Shown: piece after piece, positions 1-8,513 of the stretch
Layout: each line of letters begins with the position of its first letter
Position numbering within the stretch: position 1 is the first letter of the stretch
Made by a program: the position numbers and the translations under genes
DNA from: Verrucomicrobiales bacterium
Lineage (GTDB): Bacteria > Verrucomicrobiota > Verrucomicrobiia > Limisphaerales > UBA11358
NCBI GenBank assembly: GCA_028712475.1
Contig: JAQTQB010000004.1
Location: 177,039 to 241,038, forward strand
Direction: 5' to 3'
DNA: 64,000 bases
Notes under the pieces: model-generated
The model's database searches: none
What the model was told of the DNA's origin: nothing
What the model saw: only the letters and a program-made list of their open reading frames with translations

Positions 1-118
1 CGACTTCGTAGGCGAGGCCGTCGCGATAAATATGCACGACCGTTCCCACGTCGCCAGCCTCCAAACCCTCGGCGGGCACGGCGGACTTCAGCACCACTCG
101 TTCATGTTCTTTGATCAT
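1..118 (-). CDS. DUF4926 family protein, C-terminal end beyond the window
   Basis: The ATG at 118 reads MIKEHERVVL, then a stretch rich in Gly and Val (EAGDVGTVVHIYRDG) and runs off the window edge. The Gly-rich 'aGDvGtVvhiy' segment near residues 20-35 is typical of the small DUF4926 family, whose molecular function is not known. DUF4926 genes often sit next to DUF6883 genes, and one lies 8 bp upstream here on the same strand. Only 39 codons are visible, so the family call rests on that motif and on the neighbour. Confidence 0.7.
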   Translation of the reverse strand, partial: MIKEHERVVLKSAVPAEGLEAGDVGTVVHIYRDGLAYEV

Positions 119-126
119 AATGCCTC

Positions 127-465
127 TCAATCTTTGCGCGGATAAGCCGTGACCAATCTAGCCACATCCAATCCCCTGTCCACAATCCAAATCGTCTGCA
201 CCTGCGCGACTTTTCCGCCCGGCGATTCAATCCACCCAACGATAACATATTTTCTTCCATGCGGCGACTCCGTGCTGCCGGCCACCTCTGCTGTTTGCGC
301 CAAAGTCCGAAGTGCCGCCGCCAATGCTTCCCATTCCTCGCGCCGGAAACCCAGCTTGCCGAAAAACTCCGCCTTGCCGCCGTTGTCGGGATGCGCCGGG
401 TTGAGCAGGTAATCCGCGACCTTCTCGCGCTCGACCACCAGCTTGTCTGTGTTCGGCAATTTCAT
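127..465 (-). CDS. DUF6883 family protein
   Basis: This 112-residue protein starts MKLPNTDKLVVEREKVADYL. It has the family pattern: an N-terminal 'K...YLLNPAHPDNGGKAEFF' segment and a C-terminal 'VQTIWIVDRG..VARLVTAYP' strand. The second half looks like a small beta-sheet fold found in toxin-like proteins, but no catalytic residues can be assigned. Its ATG overlaps the stop of the upstream PIN remnant (ATGA), which suggests translational coupling. It belongs to a minus-strand run with the DUF4926 gene. The DUF6883/DUF4926 pair resembles a two-gene toxin-antitoxin layout, but that role is inference. Confidence 0.72.
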   Translation of the reverse strand: MKLPNTDKLVVEREKVADYLLNPAHPDNGGKAEFFGKLGFRREEWEALAAALRTLAQTAEVAGSTESPHGRKYVIVGWIESPGGKVAQVQTIWIVDRGLDVARLVTAYPRKD

Positions 466-674
466 TTAACAACGCGCCCGGCGAACCCGACGCCGGAAAG
501 CAAAACCTCGGCGATGACTTCCTGCAAAATCACACAGGCGAATAGCCCGCTCCGTTCCGCCCACCATTCGTTGGTGAGTTGCTGACGCCACGCCGTCACC
601 GGCTCACGGCTGGGCCGCGCCACCAGATAGCTCACCACGCTCGTCTCGATGTAAACAGATTCCATCTTGTTCAA
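462..674 (-). pseudogene. truncated PIN-domain (VapC-like) toxin remnant
   Basis: The 70-residue frame keeps the N-terminal signature of a PIN-domain ribonuclease: VYIETSVVSYLVARPSREPV, with the first acidic residue in 'YIETS', followed by 'WWAERSGLFACVILQEVIAE'. PIN proteins of this type are normally about 150-170 residues and carry further acidic residues that complete the Mg2+ site. Those are missing, because the frame ends just after the first helix-strand unit with LLSGVGFAGRVVK. The gene is therefore probably a decayed or internally deleted toxin. Residue 4 (position 665) is an alternative start. It sits 7 bp after the 535-residue protein gene and overlaps DUF6883 by 4 bp. Confidence 0.6.
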
Positions 675-681
675 GACTCAC

Positions 682-2289
682 CTACATTGTTTTTGTCGTC
701 GCATTTGGAATGTGCGAGCCGATGTAGCCAACCACAATTTTTTTTCTCTTCTCGTCGAAGTCAAAGTGAATCCTCACCATTTTCGGCGCTTGGTTTCCAT
801 GCTTCAAATGCGGTGTGATGTCATACTCGCGCCCGTTATGTTGAATCTTTCGAAGCCCCATAAGTTTTTTATCCTTTTTGGTGTTACTCCCTTCACTCAT
901 CGCAAGTTCGTAACCCGTTTGATCTTGAAATGTCCGCTCCCAATCTTTTTGTTCTGCGCTCTCGAATTTCAGCTTATACATCGCGTCATTAAGATGGCGC
1001 AACATTTGCCATGCTTCACCGATGCTTTTGCAATCATGGTATTCCTTGGCCGATTCTAAAGCTCCTTCGGTAATAACTAAGCGAGGGAAAAATCGGCTCG
1101 CCGCTTCAGCAACTTGCAGCAGATTGTTTGGCAGCGTTGGAAGAAGTTTAGCAATTTCCGTAGCGCTCACACCTTGTCCGGCGGCATCCAAGCGACTTTC
1201 ATAATCCTTGCACTGCCATTCCAGTTTCCTCGTTTCTGCTTCCAGTCGGTCAACTTCGGAAGCGTAAACTCCCGATTCCTGTTTCCACTGGTCACGCTCG
1301 GCAGCTACTCGCGAATGTTCTTGCAAAAATTCGTCCAGTTGCTTTTGCTGTTCGGGACTTGCCGCTTCCAATTTCAACAGCTTGCTTCGGTTTACCAGAC
1401 TGTAAATGTCGTCAATCGTTTCGACTGCACCTTTTTCTAGCAAGTTGTGGCTTCTCAACAAACAGTTGATGATGCCGCGTCTTTGTTCGGGATAATCTGC
1501 GCTTTGCAAATCATACCAGCGATGACGCAGCGGCGAGTTGCGCCGCTGATTGAATGGAAAGAAAATCCTAAATTGCCCGAATGGAATGCGAAAATCTTCC
1601 GGCAAAAAAGTTTTAATTTCCTCCGCCAGTTCAGCGTTGTGCGACACTACGGCGACAAGGCTTTTTCCAGTTAACACTCTCGCCAATTGACCGGCCTCGT
1701 TTACATGGGCAGAGCCGTCACCGTTAAATACGATAAGTGGATAACGACGGTCTCCAGATTGTATGAAATCACAAAGGGCTTTACCCATCCCCGGCTCGTT
1801 GAACTGAATCGGCTTTTCCACAAGACGGAATTCAGGCCGTCCACTGTAAACATGATTGCCTTGCAGGATATAACGGATTACTATCGGAACAGTCGGCGTC
1901 GGGGCTTCTTGTTGGTGGCTCAAATCCTCCTCATTCCACGCAAAAGAAACACGCACCGAGACAACTACTGACCCGCCATCTTTTTTCAATCCAATATCCG
2001 AATACCAAAAACGCTTGCGCCCGAACTCCTTGTCAATTTCCGTGTAATGAATAGCCCAAGCATCACCGTCTTCCGAACAAAACGAGGCTGTGCAAATGGC
2101 GGAGTGAGTTCCAAACATATTTCTCCAGTCGCATCGCGAAAAGAAACTGGACTTGTCTTTTTGAATAATTCGGTCTTCTTCCTTCTTTACAACCCATCCA
2201 TAGACCACAGCTTTCAGACGCATGAGCGCATCGCTATCTGAATCATTAACCCGGAAACTCGTTTGATAATGTGTGATTGAATTGCTCAT
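682..2289 (-). CDS. large hypothetical protein with coiled coil, accessory operon
   Basis: I do not recognise this 535-residue protein. Residues 1-160 look like a mixed alpha/beta domain rich in aromatic residues. Residues about 170-240 form a second unit with 'RRYPLIVFNGDG' and 'GQLARVLTGKSLVAVVSHN'. Residues about 325-385 are a charged coiled coil. The C-terminal 80 residues, with 'YDITPHLKHGNQAPKMVRIHFDFDEK' split by charged turns and ending 'GYIGSHIPNATTKTM', recall the small RelE-like C-terminal modules of some defence or toxin proteins; that comparison is only an impression. The gene is more AT-rich than the fumarase next to it and leads the run of PIN remnant, DUF6883 and DUF4926, so horizontal acquisition is likely. 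A purine-rich stretch precedes the ATG. Confidence 0.6.
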   Translation of the reverse strand: MSNSITHYQTSFRVNDSDSDALMRLKAVVYGWVVKKEEDRIIQKDKSSFFSRCDWRNMFGTHSAICTASFCSEDGDAWAIHYTEIDKEFGRKRFWYSDIGLKKDGGSVVVSVRVSFAWNEEDLSHQQEAPTPTVPIVIRYILQGNHVYSGRPEFRLVEKPIQFNEPGMGKALCDFIQSGDRRYPLIVFNGDGSAHVNEAGQLARVLTGKSLVAVVSHNAELAEEIKTFLPEDFRIPFGQFRIFFPFNQRRNSPLRHRWYDLQSADYPEQRRGIINCLLRSHNLLEKGAVETIDDIYSLVNRSKLLKLEAASPEQQKQLDEFLQEHSRVAAERDQWKQESGVYASEVDRLEAETRKLEWQCKDYESRLDAAGQGVSATEIAKLLPTLPNNLLQVAEAASRFFPRLVITEGALESAKEYHDCKSIGEAWQMLRHLNDAMYKLKFESAEQKDWERTFQDQTGYELAMSEGSNTKKDKKLMGLRKIQHNGREYDITPHLKHGNQAPKMVRIHFDFDEKRKKIVVGYIGSHIPNATTKTM

Positions 2290-2332
2290 TTTTCCGCCCG
2301 CCTCTCTTGTTTAATCCGAATTCACGTTCATT

Positions 2333-3211
2333 TTAATAAAGCCACTTCCCAATCTTCCCCTCCGCATCCAGCGTTACGCCTTGGCGCCGATACGCCCAGC
2401 ACATGTAGCTGATGCTAACGAAAAAAGACGCCGGCACGCGGTTCGCCGCGCAGATCTTCACGCCCAGCAGCGTCGTCTTGCCGCCAAAACCCATCGGGCC
2501 GATGCCCAGTTCGTTCGCCGTCTTCAAGATGTCCTGCTCCAGTTCGTCGAGTTCGGGATTCGGATTCCGGTCTTCGAGCCGGCGGAGAAATTGCGTCTTG
2601 GAAAGTTCGTAGCCCGTCGCGCGGTCGCCGCCGATGCACACGCCGAGGATGCCCGGCCCGCAGCCCTTGCCCTGCGCCTGCAACACCGCGTCCAGAATCA
2701 CCTTGCGGCAGCCGTCGTGGTCACGGTTTGCTTTCAGCTTCTCGATCGGCAGCGAGTATTGCGCGCCGACATTTTCGCAGCCGCCGCCTTTGAGGATGAG
2801 CTTCACGCTGACTTCCGGCTCACGATGCTGATGAAAATGAAATGCCGGCGCGCCCGGCCCCACGTTCGTGCCGTCATTTTTGCCGGTGAGCGAATTCACG
2901 GAGTTCTGGCGGAGATAACCTTTCTTGGTGGCGAGCTTCACGGCTTCGCGGGCCGTTTCGGCGAACGTGATCTCGTCGTAGCCGACCGGCACGTCCACAT
3001 AAAACAAAATGCTGCCGGTGTCCTGGCAGATGGGCTGCGACTTCGCTTTCGCCAGCGCGATGTTCTGGTCAATGATCTTGATGGCGCTGGCGGCGAGGGA
3101 ATTTTTCTTCTCGTTCTCCAGCGACGCGAGGATGGCCTGATGCACGTCGTCGGGAATCTCGGCGGACGTGCGGCGGATGAGTTCGACCAGTGAATCTTGC
3201 AATTGGCTCAT
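2333..3211 (-). CDS. class I fumarate hydratase, alpha-type (Fe-S) subunit/domain
   Basis: The product is an iron-sulfur hydro-lyase of the class I fumarase / L-tartrate dehydratase alpha family, which interconverts fumarate and malate (TCA cycle). Family landmarks are 'QPICQDTGSILFYVDVP', with the first cluster cysteine near residue 62, 'GGGCENVG', and 'GKGCGPGILGVCIGGDRATG', giving the three conserved cysteines for the [4Fe-4S] cluster. The frame is open upstream to 3268, but homology begins at MSQLQDSLVELIRRTS, so I chose the ATG at 3211. No beta-subunit gene is adjacent; it must lie elsewhere, or this is the separate-subunit type. The substrate could also be tartrate or another hydroxy acid. 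Confidence 0.85.
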   Translation of the reverse strand: MSQLQDSLVELIRRTSAEIPDDVHQAILASLENEKKNSLAASAIKIIDQNIALAKAKSQPICQDTGSILFYVDVPVGYDEITFAETAREAVKLATKKGYLRQNSVNSLTGKNDGTNVGPGAPAFHFHQHREPEVSVKLILKGGGCENVGAQYSLPIEKLKANRDHDGCRKVILDAVLQAQGKGCGPGILGVCIGGDRATGYELSKTQFLRRLEDRNPNPELDELEQDILKTANELGIGPMGFGGKTTLLGVKICAANRVPASFFVSISYMCWAYRRQGVTLDAEGKIGKWLY

Positions 3212-3381
3212 AAGTTTACGGATAGCGTAAGACCTGGCGATGAAAGCGTCAATTGCGCGCAGTTGCATTTCGCTGCGCCGCTCTGTTTAATCTGCGCGTG
3301 CAACAAGCCGGCACAATTATTTGACCGGGCCGCAAAGTTATTCTCGACAAAATAATTTTCCCAACTCAAATAGACGACGTT

Positions 3382-4515
3382 ATGGCGAAATCCAAAATCA
3401 AACGCATCGGGATTTTAACCGCCGGCGGCGACAGCCCCGGACTCAACGCCGCCATCCGCGGCGTCGGCAAGACCGCGCTCGGCTTCTACGGCATGGAGAT
3501 TCTCGGTTTTCGCGACGGCTTTCGCGGCCTCGTGGAAGACCGGCGGCTGAAGCTCGACAAGACCGCGCTTGCGGGAATCCTCACCGTGGGCGGCACGATT
3601 CTCGGCACCAGCCGCGACAAGCCGCACCGCATGTTGATTGATGGCCGCACGCGCGACATGACCGATGTCATCGTCAAGAATTACCAAAAATACGACCTCG
3701 AATGTCTGGTGTGCCTGGGCGGCGGCGGCACGCAAAAAAGCGCGCTGCGCCTTCACCAGGCCGGACTCAACGTCATCACCCTGCCCAAGACGATTGACAA
3801 CGACGTGGCGATGACGGATTCAACTTTCGGTTTTGCCACCGCGCTCGACATCGCGACCGAGGCCATTGACCGGCTGCATAGCACGGCGCACAGCCATCAT
3901 CGCATCATCATCGCAGAAATCATGGGGCATCGCGCGGGCTGGCTGACGCTGGGCGCGGGCATCGCGGGCGGCGCGGACGTGATTTTGATCCCGGAAATTC
4001 CCTATCGCGTTGAAAAAATCGCCCAGGCCATCCGCGCGCGCAGCCGGCACGGAACGAATTTCAGCATCGTGGCCGTGGCCGAGGGCGCGATGAGCGTGGA
4101 CGACGCGCGCGCCTTTGCCGCCGCCGAGGCCAAACGCGAACGGGCGCGGTCATTGCACGACAAGAAGGAGGCCAAGGTGGAACTCGCCGCGCTTGAAGCC
4201 CGGCACACCGGCAACACGTTGCGGCTCGCCCGGCAACTGGAGGAACTCACACACCTCGAATCGCGCGTGACAATTCTCGGCTACGTCCAGCGCGGCGGCA
4301 CGCCCTCGCCGATGGATCGTCTGCTGGCCACGCGGCTCGGCGGTGCATGCGCGGACCTGATCAACGAAGGCGTTTTTGGCGTGATGGTGGCCGCGCGCGG
4401 CGACCGGACGGAACCCGTGCCGCTGGAGAAAGTCGCCGGCAAACGCCGTTCCGTTCCGCCCGACCATTCGTGGATTGAAACCGCCCGGCACGTCGGGACT
4501 TGTCTGGGGGATTGA
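3382..4515 (+). CDS. pfkA: 6-phosphofructokinase (group III type)
   Basis: This 377-residue cytoplasmic kinase phosphorylates fructose 6-phosphate to fructose 1,6-bisphosphate. The N-terminus '[20 protein letters not shown]' is the nucleotide-loop signature. 'PKTIDND' near residue 138 carries the catalytic Asp pair, and '[10 protein letters not shown]' and '[15 protein letters not shown]' are substrate-site motifs. The usual GGDGS loop reads GGGGT here, and the lysine in PKTIDND is typical of the G104/K124 group, which is usually ATP-dependent; PPi enzymes carry Asp at 104. A long charged helical insert lies around residues 240-290. It is divergent from the fumarase gene, with 170 bp between starts. 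Phosphoryl-donor choice is inferred from these residues only. Confidence 0.85.
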   Translation: MAKSKIKRIGILTAGGDSPGLNAAIRGVGKTALGFYGMEILGFRDGFRGLVEDRRLKLDKTALAGILTVGGTILGTSRDKPHRMLIDGRTRDMTDVIVKNYQKYDLECLVCLGGGGTQKSALRLHQAGLNVITLPKTIDNDVAMTDSTFGFATALDIATEAIDRLHSTAHSHHRIIIAEIMGHRAGWLTLGAGIAGGADVILIPEIPYRVEKIAQAIRARSRHGTNFSIVAVAEGAMSVDDARAFAAAEAKRERARSLHDKKEAKVELAALEARHTGNTLRLARQLEELTHLESRVTILGYVQRGGTPSPMDRLLATRLGGACADLINEGVFGVMVAARGDRTEPVPLEKVAGKRRSVPPDHSWIETARHVGTCLGD

Positions 4516-4715
4516 ATTTTTGCGGCTCGACAGGTTTGGGGTCGCACAGTATGTATGGCTTCATGGTGTTTGCTTTTCGTTTCAGTGTTGTTACGGACGC
4601 GAGTCCCACAACGGGTGGCCCGGTGCCGCTCCCGCGGCGCAACCCACGTTTGATCCGGAGAGCAGACACCGCTTTCACTTTCATCGCCAGTCATACTGCT
4701 AGGCCATTTATCGTT

Positions 4716-5387
4716 ATGAAAAAACTGATCGCATACACTCTTGCAGTGATTGCATTCTGGCATGCCGCCAACGCCCAGAACCTGGTAACGAATGGTGGCT
4801 TCAATACCAGTGCTTCGGGATGGACAACGACTGCAACATCGGGATATTTCGACCTTTTCAAGGGCAACCCCGGAGGATGCTTTGTGCTTGCCTCTCCTTC
4901 CACACCAACAATCAGCCAAACTATCAATGGCTTGATTCCGGGTCGCAGCTATGCCATCTTGGGGAGTTATAGCATTGAGGGCGGCGTGCGCACCAACACG
5001 CCAAGTCTTGGTATTGGAATCGACGGCGTGTTTGTATTTCAGATAGCACAAACAAATTTTGGGTGGTTTAGTTATGGTTTCCCCTACTCAGCAACCTCTC
5101 CAAGCATCACTTTGAGCATCGCTGCACGGATAAACGGAACCAGCACCGTGTATGTTGTGGACAATATCGTGATGCAGCCGATTCCATCGCTTGCATTACA
5201 AACTGGCGAATCAAGTATTGTGTTGGTGTGGCCCACGAACACGTTGGGATTTACTCTCCAGTCCGCGACAAATTTTGATGGATTGAACTGGGCATCAGTC
5301 ACGAATACGCCAGTCATAGTTGGCACCAATTACACAGTGACATTAGGTGTTTCCAATCAAGTGCAATTTTTTACACTCAAAAAATGA
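4716..5387 (+). CDS. secreted protein with carbohydrate-binding-like domain and C-terminal verrucomicrobial module
   Basis: The 223-residue protein begins with a clear signal peptide (MKKLIAYTLAVIAFWHAANAQ). Mature residues 20-150 start 'NLVTNGGFNTSASGW', the usual opening of galactose-binding-like beta-sandwich or DUF642-like domains, with 'ISQTINGLIPGRSYAI' as the next strand. The last 60 residues ('LVWPTNTLGFTLQSATN', 'W..VTNTPVIVG', 'FFTLKK') match the C-terminal module seen on two other secreted proteins in this window. The open frame extends upstream to 4500, but the signal peptide fixes the start at 4716. The gene is more AT-rich than pfkA. Likely extracellular or surface bound; the ligand is unknown. 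Confidence 0.72.
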   Translation: MKKLIAYTLAVIAFWHAANAQNLVTNGGFNTSASGWTTTATSGYFDLFKGNPGGCFVLASPSTPTISQTINGLIPGRSYAILGSYSIEGGVRTNTPSLGIGIDGVFVFQIAQTNFGWFSYGFPYSATSPSITLSIAARINGTSTVYVVDNIVMQPIPSLALQTGESSIVLVWPTNTLGFTLQSATNFDGLNWASVTNTPVIVGTNYTVTLGVSNQVQFFTLKK

Positions 5388-5409
5388 CGCCATGGCCTCC
5401 TATGAGGGT

Positions 5410-5586
5410 TCATCGGTCAAGCGTTAAGTGAAGGGTTTCATTTTTTCTTAAAAGTGCTTTTGCTTTTCCGGTCAGCGTCTCCGTCCGCATGGCGTTGAAC
5501 TTCCATTCAAGCTCATCCTCCTGTCCGTGCGTCAACTCAAAGGTTGCCCGCTCAAACGCCTCCTCAACTTGCCGGGGCTTTTGCAT
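5410..5586 (-). CDS. small hypothetical protein
   Basis: A 58-residue frame starting MQKPRQVEEAFERATFELTH and ending ALLRKNETLHLTLDR. It is highly charged and predicted helical, with no cysteine, membrane segment or recognised family. The frame stays open upstream to 5763, but the extra residues (Cys- and Arg-rich, low-complexity) look like read-through of non-coding DNA, so I prefer the internal ATG. It converges with the secreted-protein gene and diverges from the radical SAM gene. Expression is uncertain. Confidence 0.3.
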   Translation of the reverse strand: MQKPRQVEEAFERATFELTHGQEDELEWKFNAMRTETLTGKAKALLRKNETLHLTLDR

Positions 5587-5936
5587 TTTCTCTCGTTCGG
5601 TTGGGCTGTGATGGCACTTTGACGTGGTTCCAAGCCAGCCGCCTCTGGCTTCGCAACATTTGCAGCGGTCTGCCAGCCGGCCTTCAAAGCGCGCGTTTGC
5701 AGCAGCAAAATACGATGCGAGTCCGGCAATAAGCGGGAAGCAGGTTGATAAGCGTTCAAGCATCTTGACCGCAGATTGGTGAACAATTTGTTGAATTAGT
5801 CAGCTAAAAAACAACCGAAGAATCGTTATAAAAATCAAACCTGCCAAACAGTCCGGCCACCCGGTCATCATGCCTGGTGCCAGTGGTTCCGGGCGGTTTT
5901 ACAGGAATGTCGTGGAAAAAGGCCGCGCAATGCCGA

Positions 5937-6836
5937 ATGACAACTGAAACTGCAATCTCTCCGCCGAAAGGGACGCCCGCCCCGCATGCCGGCCTTCCAG
6001 GCTCGGCATTTGGCTGTCCGCGCGAATTTTTGGGCAACCGGTTTGTTTATGCGGTGGTGTCGTCGCGCGCGCGCGGACTGTCCATCGGCGTGAACATGAA
6101 CCCGGACAAGCGCTGCAATTTCAACTGTGTGTATTGCGAAGTGGATCGCACCGTGCCTGCGGAGGAAAAATCGCTGGACGTGGACAGGATGGCGGAGGAA
6201 TTGCAGCACACGCTTGAGCTGGCTCATTCCGGAGGACTGCATCACCTTGACCACTATCGCAACACGCCCGCCGAGCTGCTTGAAATCAAGCATGTGGCGT
6301 TGAGCGGCGACGGCGAGCCGACGCTTTGCCCGAACTTTCTCGATGCCGTTCACGCGGTCATGCATGTCCGCGCATTGATGCTGTTCCCGTTTTTCAAAAT
6401 CGTGCTCATCACCAACTCGTGCGGCCTCGATTTGCCGGACGTGCAAAATGGTTTGAAATTATTCACCCGTTCGGACGAGGTCTGGGCCAAGCTGGATGCC
6501 GGCACGCAGGAATTCATGGACAAGGTAAACCATCCCGACTGCCAGCTCAAAAAAGTCCTGTCGAACATTCTTTTGGTGGCATGCCAGCGTCCGGTGATCA
6601 TCCAGAGTCTTTTCTCAAAGTGGAACGGTGAAGAGCCGCCGGCCGGAGAAATCGAACAATTTGCGCTGCGGTTGCGCGAGCTGAAGGAAGCTGGCGCGCA
6701 AATTCCGCTCGTGCAGATCTATTCGGCCACGCGACCGACGCCGCGTTCGGAGTGCGGACATTTGCCGTTGAAAACTCTCGCGCGCATCGCAGAGCGCGTG
6801 CGGGAAGTCAGCGGGTTAAGAGCAGAGGTCTTTTGA
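5937..6836 (+). CDS. radical SAM protein (COG0731-like)
   Basis: The motif 'NPDKRCNFNCVYCEVDRT' gives the CxxxCxxC triad that binds the SAM-cleaving [4Fe-4S] cluster, and 'VALSGDGEPTL' is the GGE-like SAM-binding strand. The rest is a partial TIM barrel of about 300 residues, as in COG0731 Fe-S oxidoreductases related to wybutosine enzymes. The substrate cannot be read from sequence. Homology begins near 'FGCPREFLGNRFVYAVVSSRARG'. Starts at 5877, 5907 and 5937 are possible; I chose 5937 because the residues before it look unconserved. The gene is followed on the same strand by the cNMP-binding protein. Confidence 0.75.
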   Translation: MTTETAISPPKGTPAPHAGLPGSAFGCPREFLGNRFVYAVVSSRARGLSIGVNMNPDKRCNFNCVYCEVDRTVPAEEKSLDVDRMAEELQHTLELAHSGGLHHLDHYRNTPAELLEIKHVALSGDGEPTLCPNFLDAVHAVMHVRALMLFPFFKIVLITNSCGLDLPDVQNGLKLFTRSDEVWAKLDAGTQEFMDKVNHPDCQLKKVLSNILLVACQRPVIIQSLFSKWNGEEPPAGEIEQFALRLRELKEAGAQIPLVQIYSATRPTPRSECGHLPLKTLARIAERVREVSGLRAEVF

Positions 6837-6971
6837 AAAGGCACGCCCCAGACCTGGCCAAATCTGCCTGATGTTGAGCCTATGAAGGGTGGCTGCATTC
6901 ATAAGGCAGCAAACGAAAAAATATCATTGGATGAAAAAGCGGACATTCACCAGCAAACCAAAGATAAATTC

Positions 6972-7427
6972 ATGCAAATCACCACCTCCACCCTGGCGGC
7001 GCAACCCTTTTTCAGGGGATTGTCCGGGCAGCAGCTCGGCCTGCTCTTGAATAATTCCATGTCGGTTGAATTTCCAGCGGGCAAATCAATCTTTCGTGAA
7101 GGCGAGCTGGCCAACCGCTTTTACCTCGTCATTGAGGGCGAAGTCGCGCTAGAATCAGCGTCCAAGGAAAAGGACGGCATTCCCCGGCTGATCCAAACCA
7201 TCGGTGCCGGCGATGTGCTGGGCTGGTCATGGCTGATCCCGCCGCATTTCTGGCGCTTCGACGCGCGCGCGGTGAAACCCACCAAGGCCATATTCATTTA
7301 TGGCACGCGGGTGCGCGAACTCTGCGAGAATGACCACGATCTCGGTTATGAGCTGATGAAGCGGACGGCTGAAGTCGTCATCGGACGGTTGCAGTCCACG
7401 CGCCACCAACTATTGGGACAAAGTTAA
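6972..7427 (+). CDS. cyclic nucleotide-binding domain protein (no DNA-binding domain)
   Basis: A single Crp/cNMP-binding beta-barrel of 151 residues: 'PFFRGLSGQQLGLLL' at the N-terminus, 'FPAGKSIFREGELANRFYLVIEGEVAL' (the typical G-E-x-A/F core) and 'IGAGDVLGWSWLIPPHFWRFDARA'. The phosphate-binding cassette is not canonical, since the usual R-A/S pair is replaced by 'WRFDARA', so the ligand may not be cAMP. There is no helix-turn-helix after the barrel, so it probably acts by protein contact. The start at 6972 is chosen because the 30 codons upstream resemble no family member. It heads a run of co-oriented signalling genes. Confidence 0.75.
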   Translation: MQITTSTLAAQPFFRGLSGQQLGLLLNNSMSVEFPAGKSIFREGELANRFYLVIEGEVALESASKEKDGIPRLIQTIGAGDVLGWSWLIPPHFWRFDARAVKPTKAIFIYGTRVRELCENDHDLGYELMKRTAEVVIGRLQSTRHQLLGQS

Positions 7428-7583
7428 AATCTGCTCCGGCCAAAATAAGAGTTTTCCCTAGTTCGCCTAGTTGTTTCACACTAAAGACAATCAGGCTCGC
7501 CCCCGATTGCCCCGTTTGCCGGCTTCCCGTATTTTGCACACGTCACAACAAATTATGTGTCGTGCAAACGGGAGAAAAAGATT

Positions 7584-8459
7584 ATGGCAAAACCTTTGAT
7601 TGAAGCACTGGCCGGTTCTAAAATTTATCAGGACTACGAAAACGCGTTCAGCGAGATGACCGGGCTGCCCGTCGCGCTGCGTTCGGTGGAATCGTGGCAG
7701 CTGCCGCATCATGGCAAGCGTTTTGAAAATCCATTCTGCGGGATGCTCTCGCAAAAAAGCCGCGCCTGCGCCTCGTGCCTGCAAGTGCAGCAGCGGCTCT
7801 CTGAAACCACCACCCGCGAACCGCAAACCGTCACCTGCCAGGCCGGTTTGTGCGACATCGCCATCCCGGTGCGGATGGGCGACCAAGTGATCGGGTTTCT
7901 GACGACCGGCCAGGTGTTCTGCAAAAAACCGACGGAGACCCTGTTCAACCGCACCCTGAAACTGCTCGCGAGCTGGGGCGTGCAAACGGACCCGAAAAAG
8001 CTGCGCGAAGCTTATTTTAACACGCGCGTCCTCTCATCGCGGCAGCATGAGTCGGCCATGAAACTGCTGACCATTTTCGCCGAACATCTTTCGATGGTGA
8101 GCAATCAAATTATCGTGCAGGAGCAAAATGGCGAGATGCCCGTAATCACGCGCGCCAAACAATTCATCGCCGAACATCAAACCGAGGAGCTTTCGCTGGA
8201 GCAGGTCGCCCGGTCGGTCAACACTAGCAAATTCTATTTCTGCAAAATGTTCAAGAAAGGAACCGGCATCAATTTCACCGATTACCTCTCGCGCGTGCGC
8301 ACGGAGCGGGCGAAAAATCTTTTGCTCAACCCGAATCTTCGCGTGACGGAAATCGCCTACGAAGCCGGCTTCCAATCGTTGACCCACTTCAACCGCGTGT
8401 TCAAGCGCATCCTGGGCCGGTCGCCCACCGGTTATCGCGAACAGCTGGCGCGGTCGTAA
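7584..8459 (+). CDS. PocR-domain AraC-family transcriptional regulator
   Basis: Residues 10-165 form a PocR sensory domain, with the Cys-rich loop 'CGMLSQKSRACASCLQVQQ' and 'CQAGLCDIAIPV' typical of the family; known members sense small metabolites such as propanediol derivatives. Residues about 190-288 are an AraC-type double helix-turn-helix ('ELSLEQVARSVNTSKFYFCKMFK' and 'VTEIAYEAGFQSLTHFNRVFKR'). A GGGAG sequence precedes ATG 7584, which supports this start over 7557. A histidine kinase/regulator pair follows directly. Targets and ligand are unknown; the four conserved cysteines could also make it redox- or metal-sensitive. Confidence 0.85.
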   Translation: MAKPLIEALAGSKIYQDYENAFSEMTGLPVALRSVESWQLPHHGKRFENPFCGMLSQKSRACASCLQVQQRLSETTTREPQTVTCQAGLCDIAIPVRMGDQVIGFLTTGQVFCKKPTETLFNRTLKLLASWGVQTDPKKLREAYFNTRVLSSRQHESAMKLLTIFAEHLSMVSNQIIVQEQNGEMPVITRAKQFIAEHQTEELSLEQVARSVNTSKFYFCKMFKKGTGINFTDYLSRVRTERAKNLLLNPNLRVTEIAYEAGFQSLTHFNRVFKRILGRSPTGYREQLARS

Positions 8460-8513
8460 ATCCCGTTTTTCTTTTCGCGTGTCTCGCCGCCGGGATTTAT
8501 TACCATCCGGCTG

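Noticed and set aside
462..674. Functional VapC toxin
   Set aside because: Only the first PIN motif remains; the later acidic residues needed for the metal site are absent.
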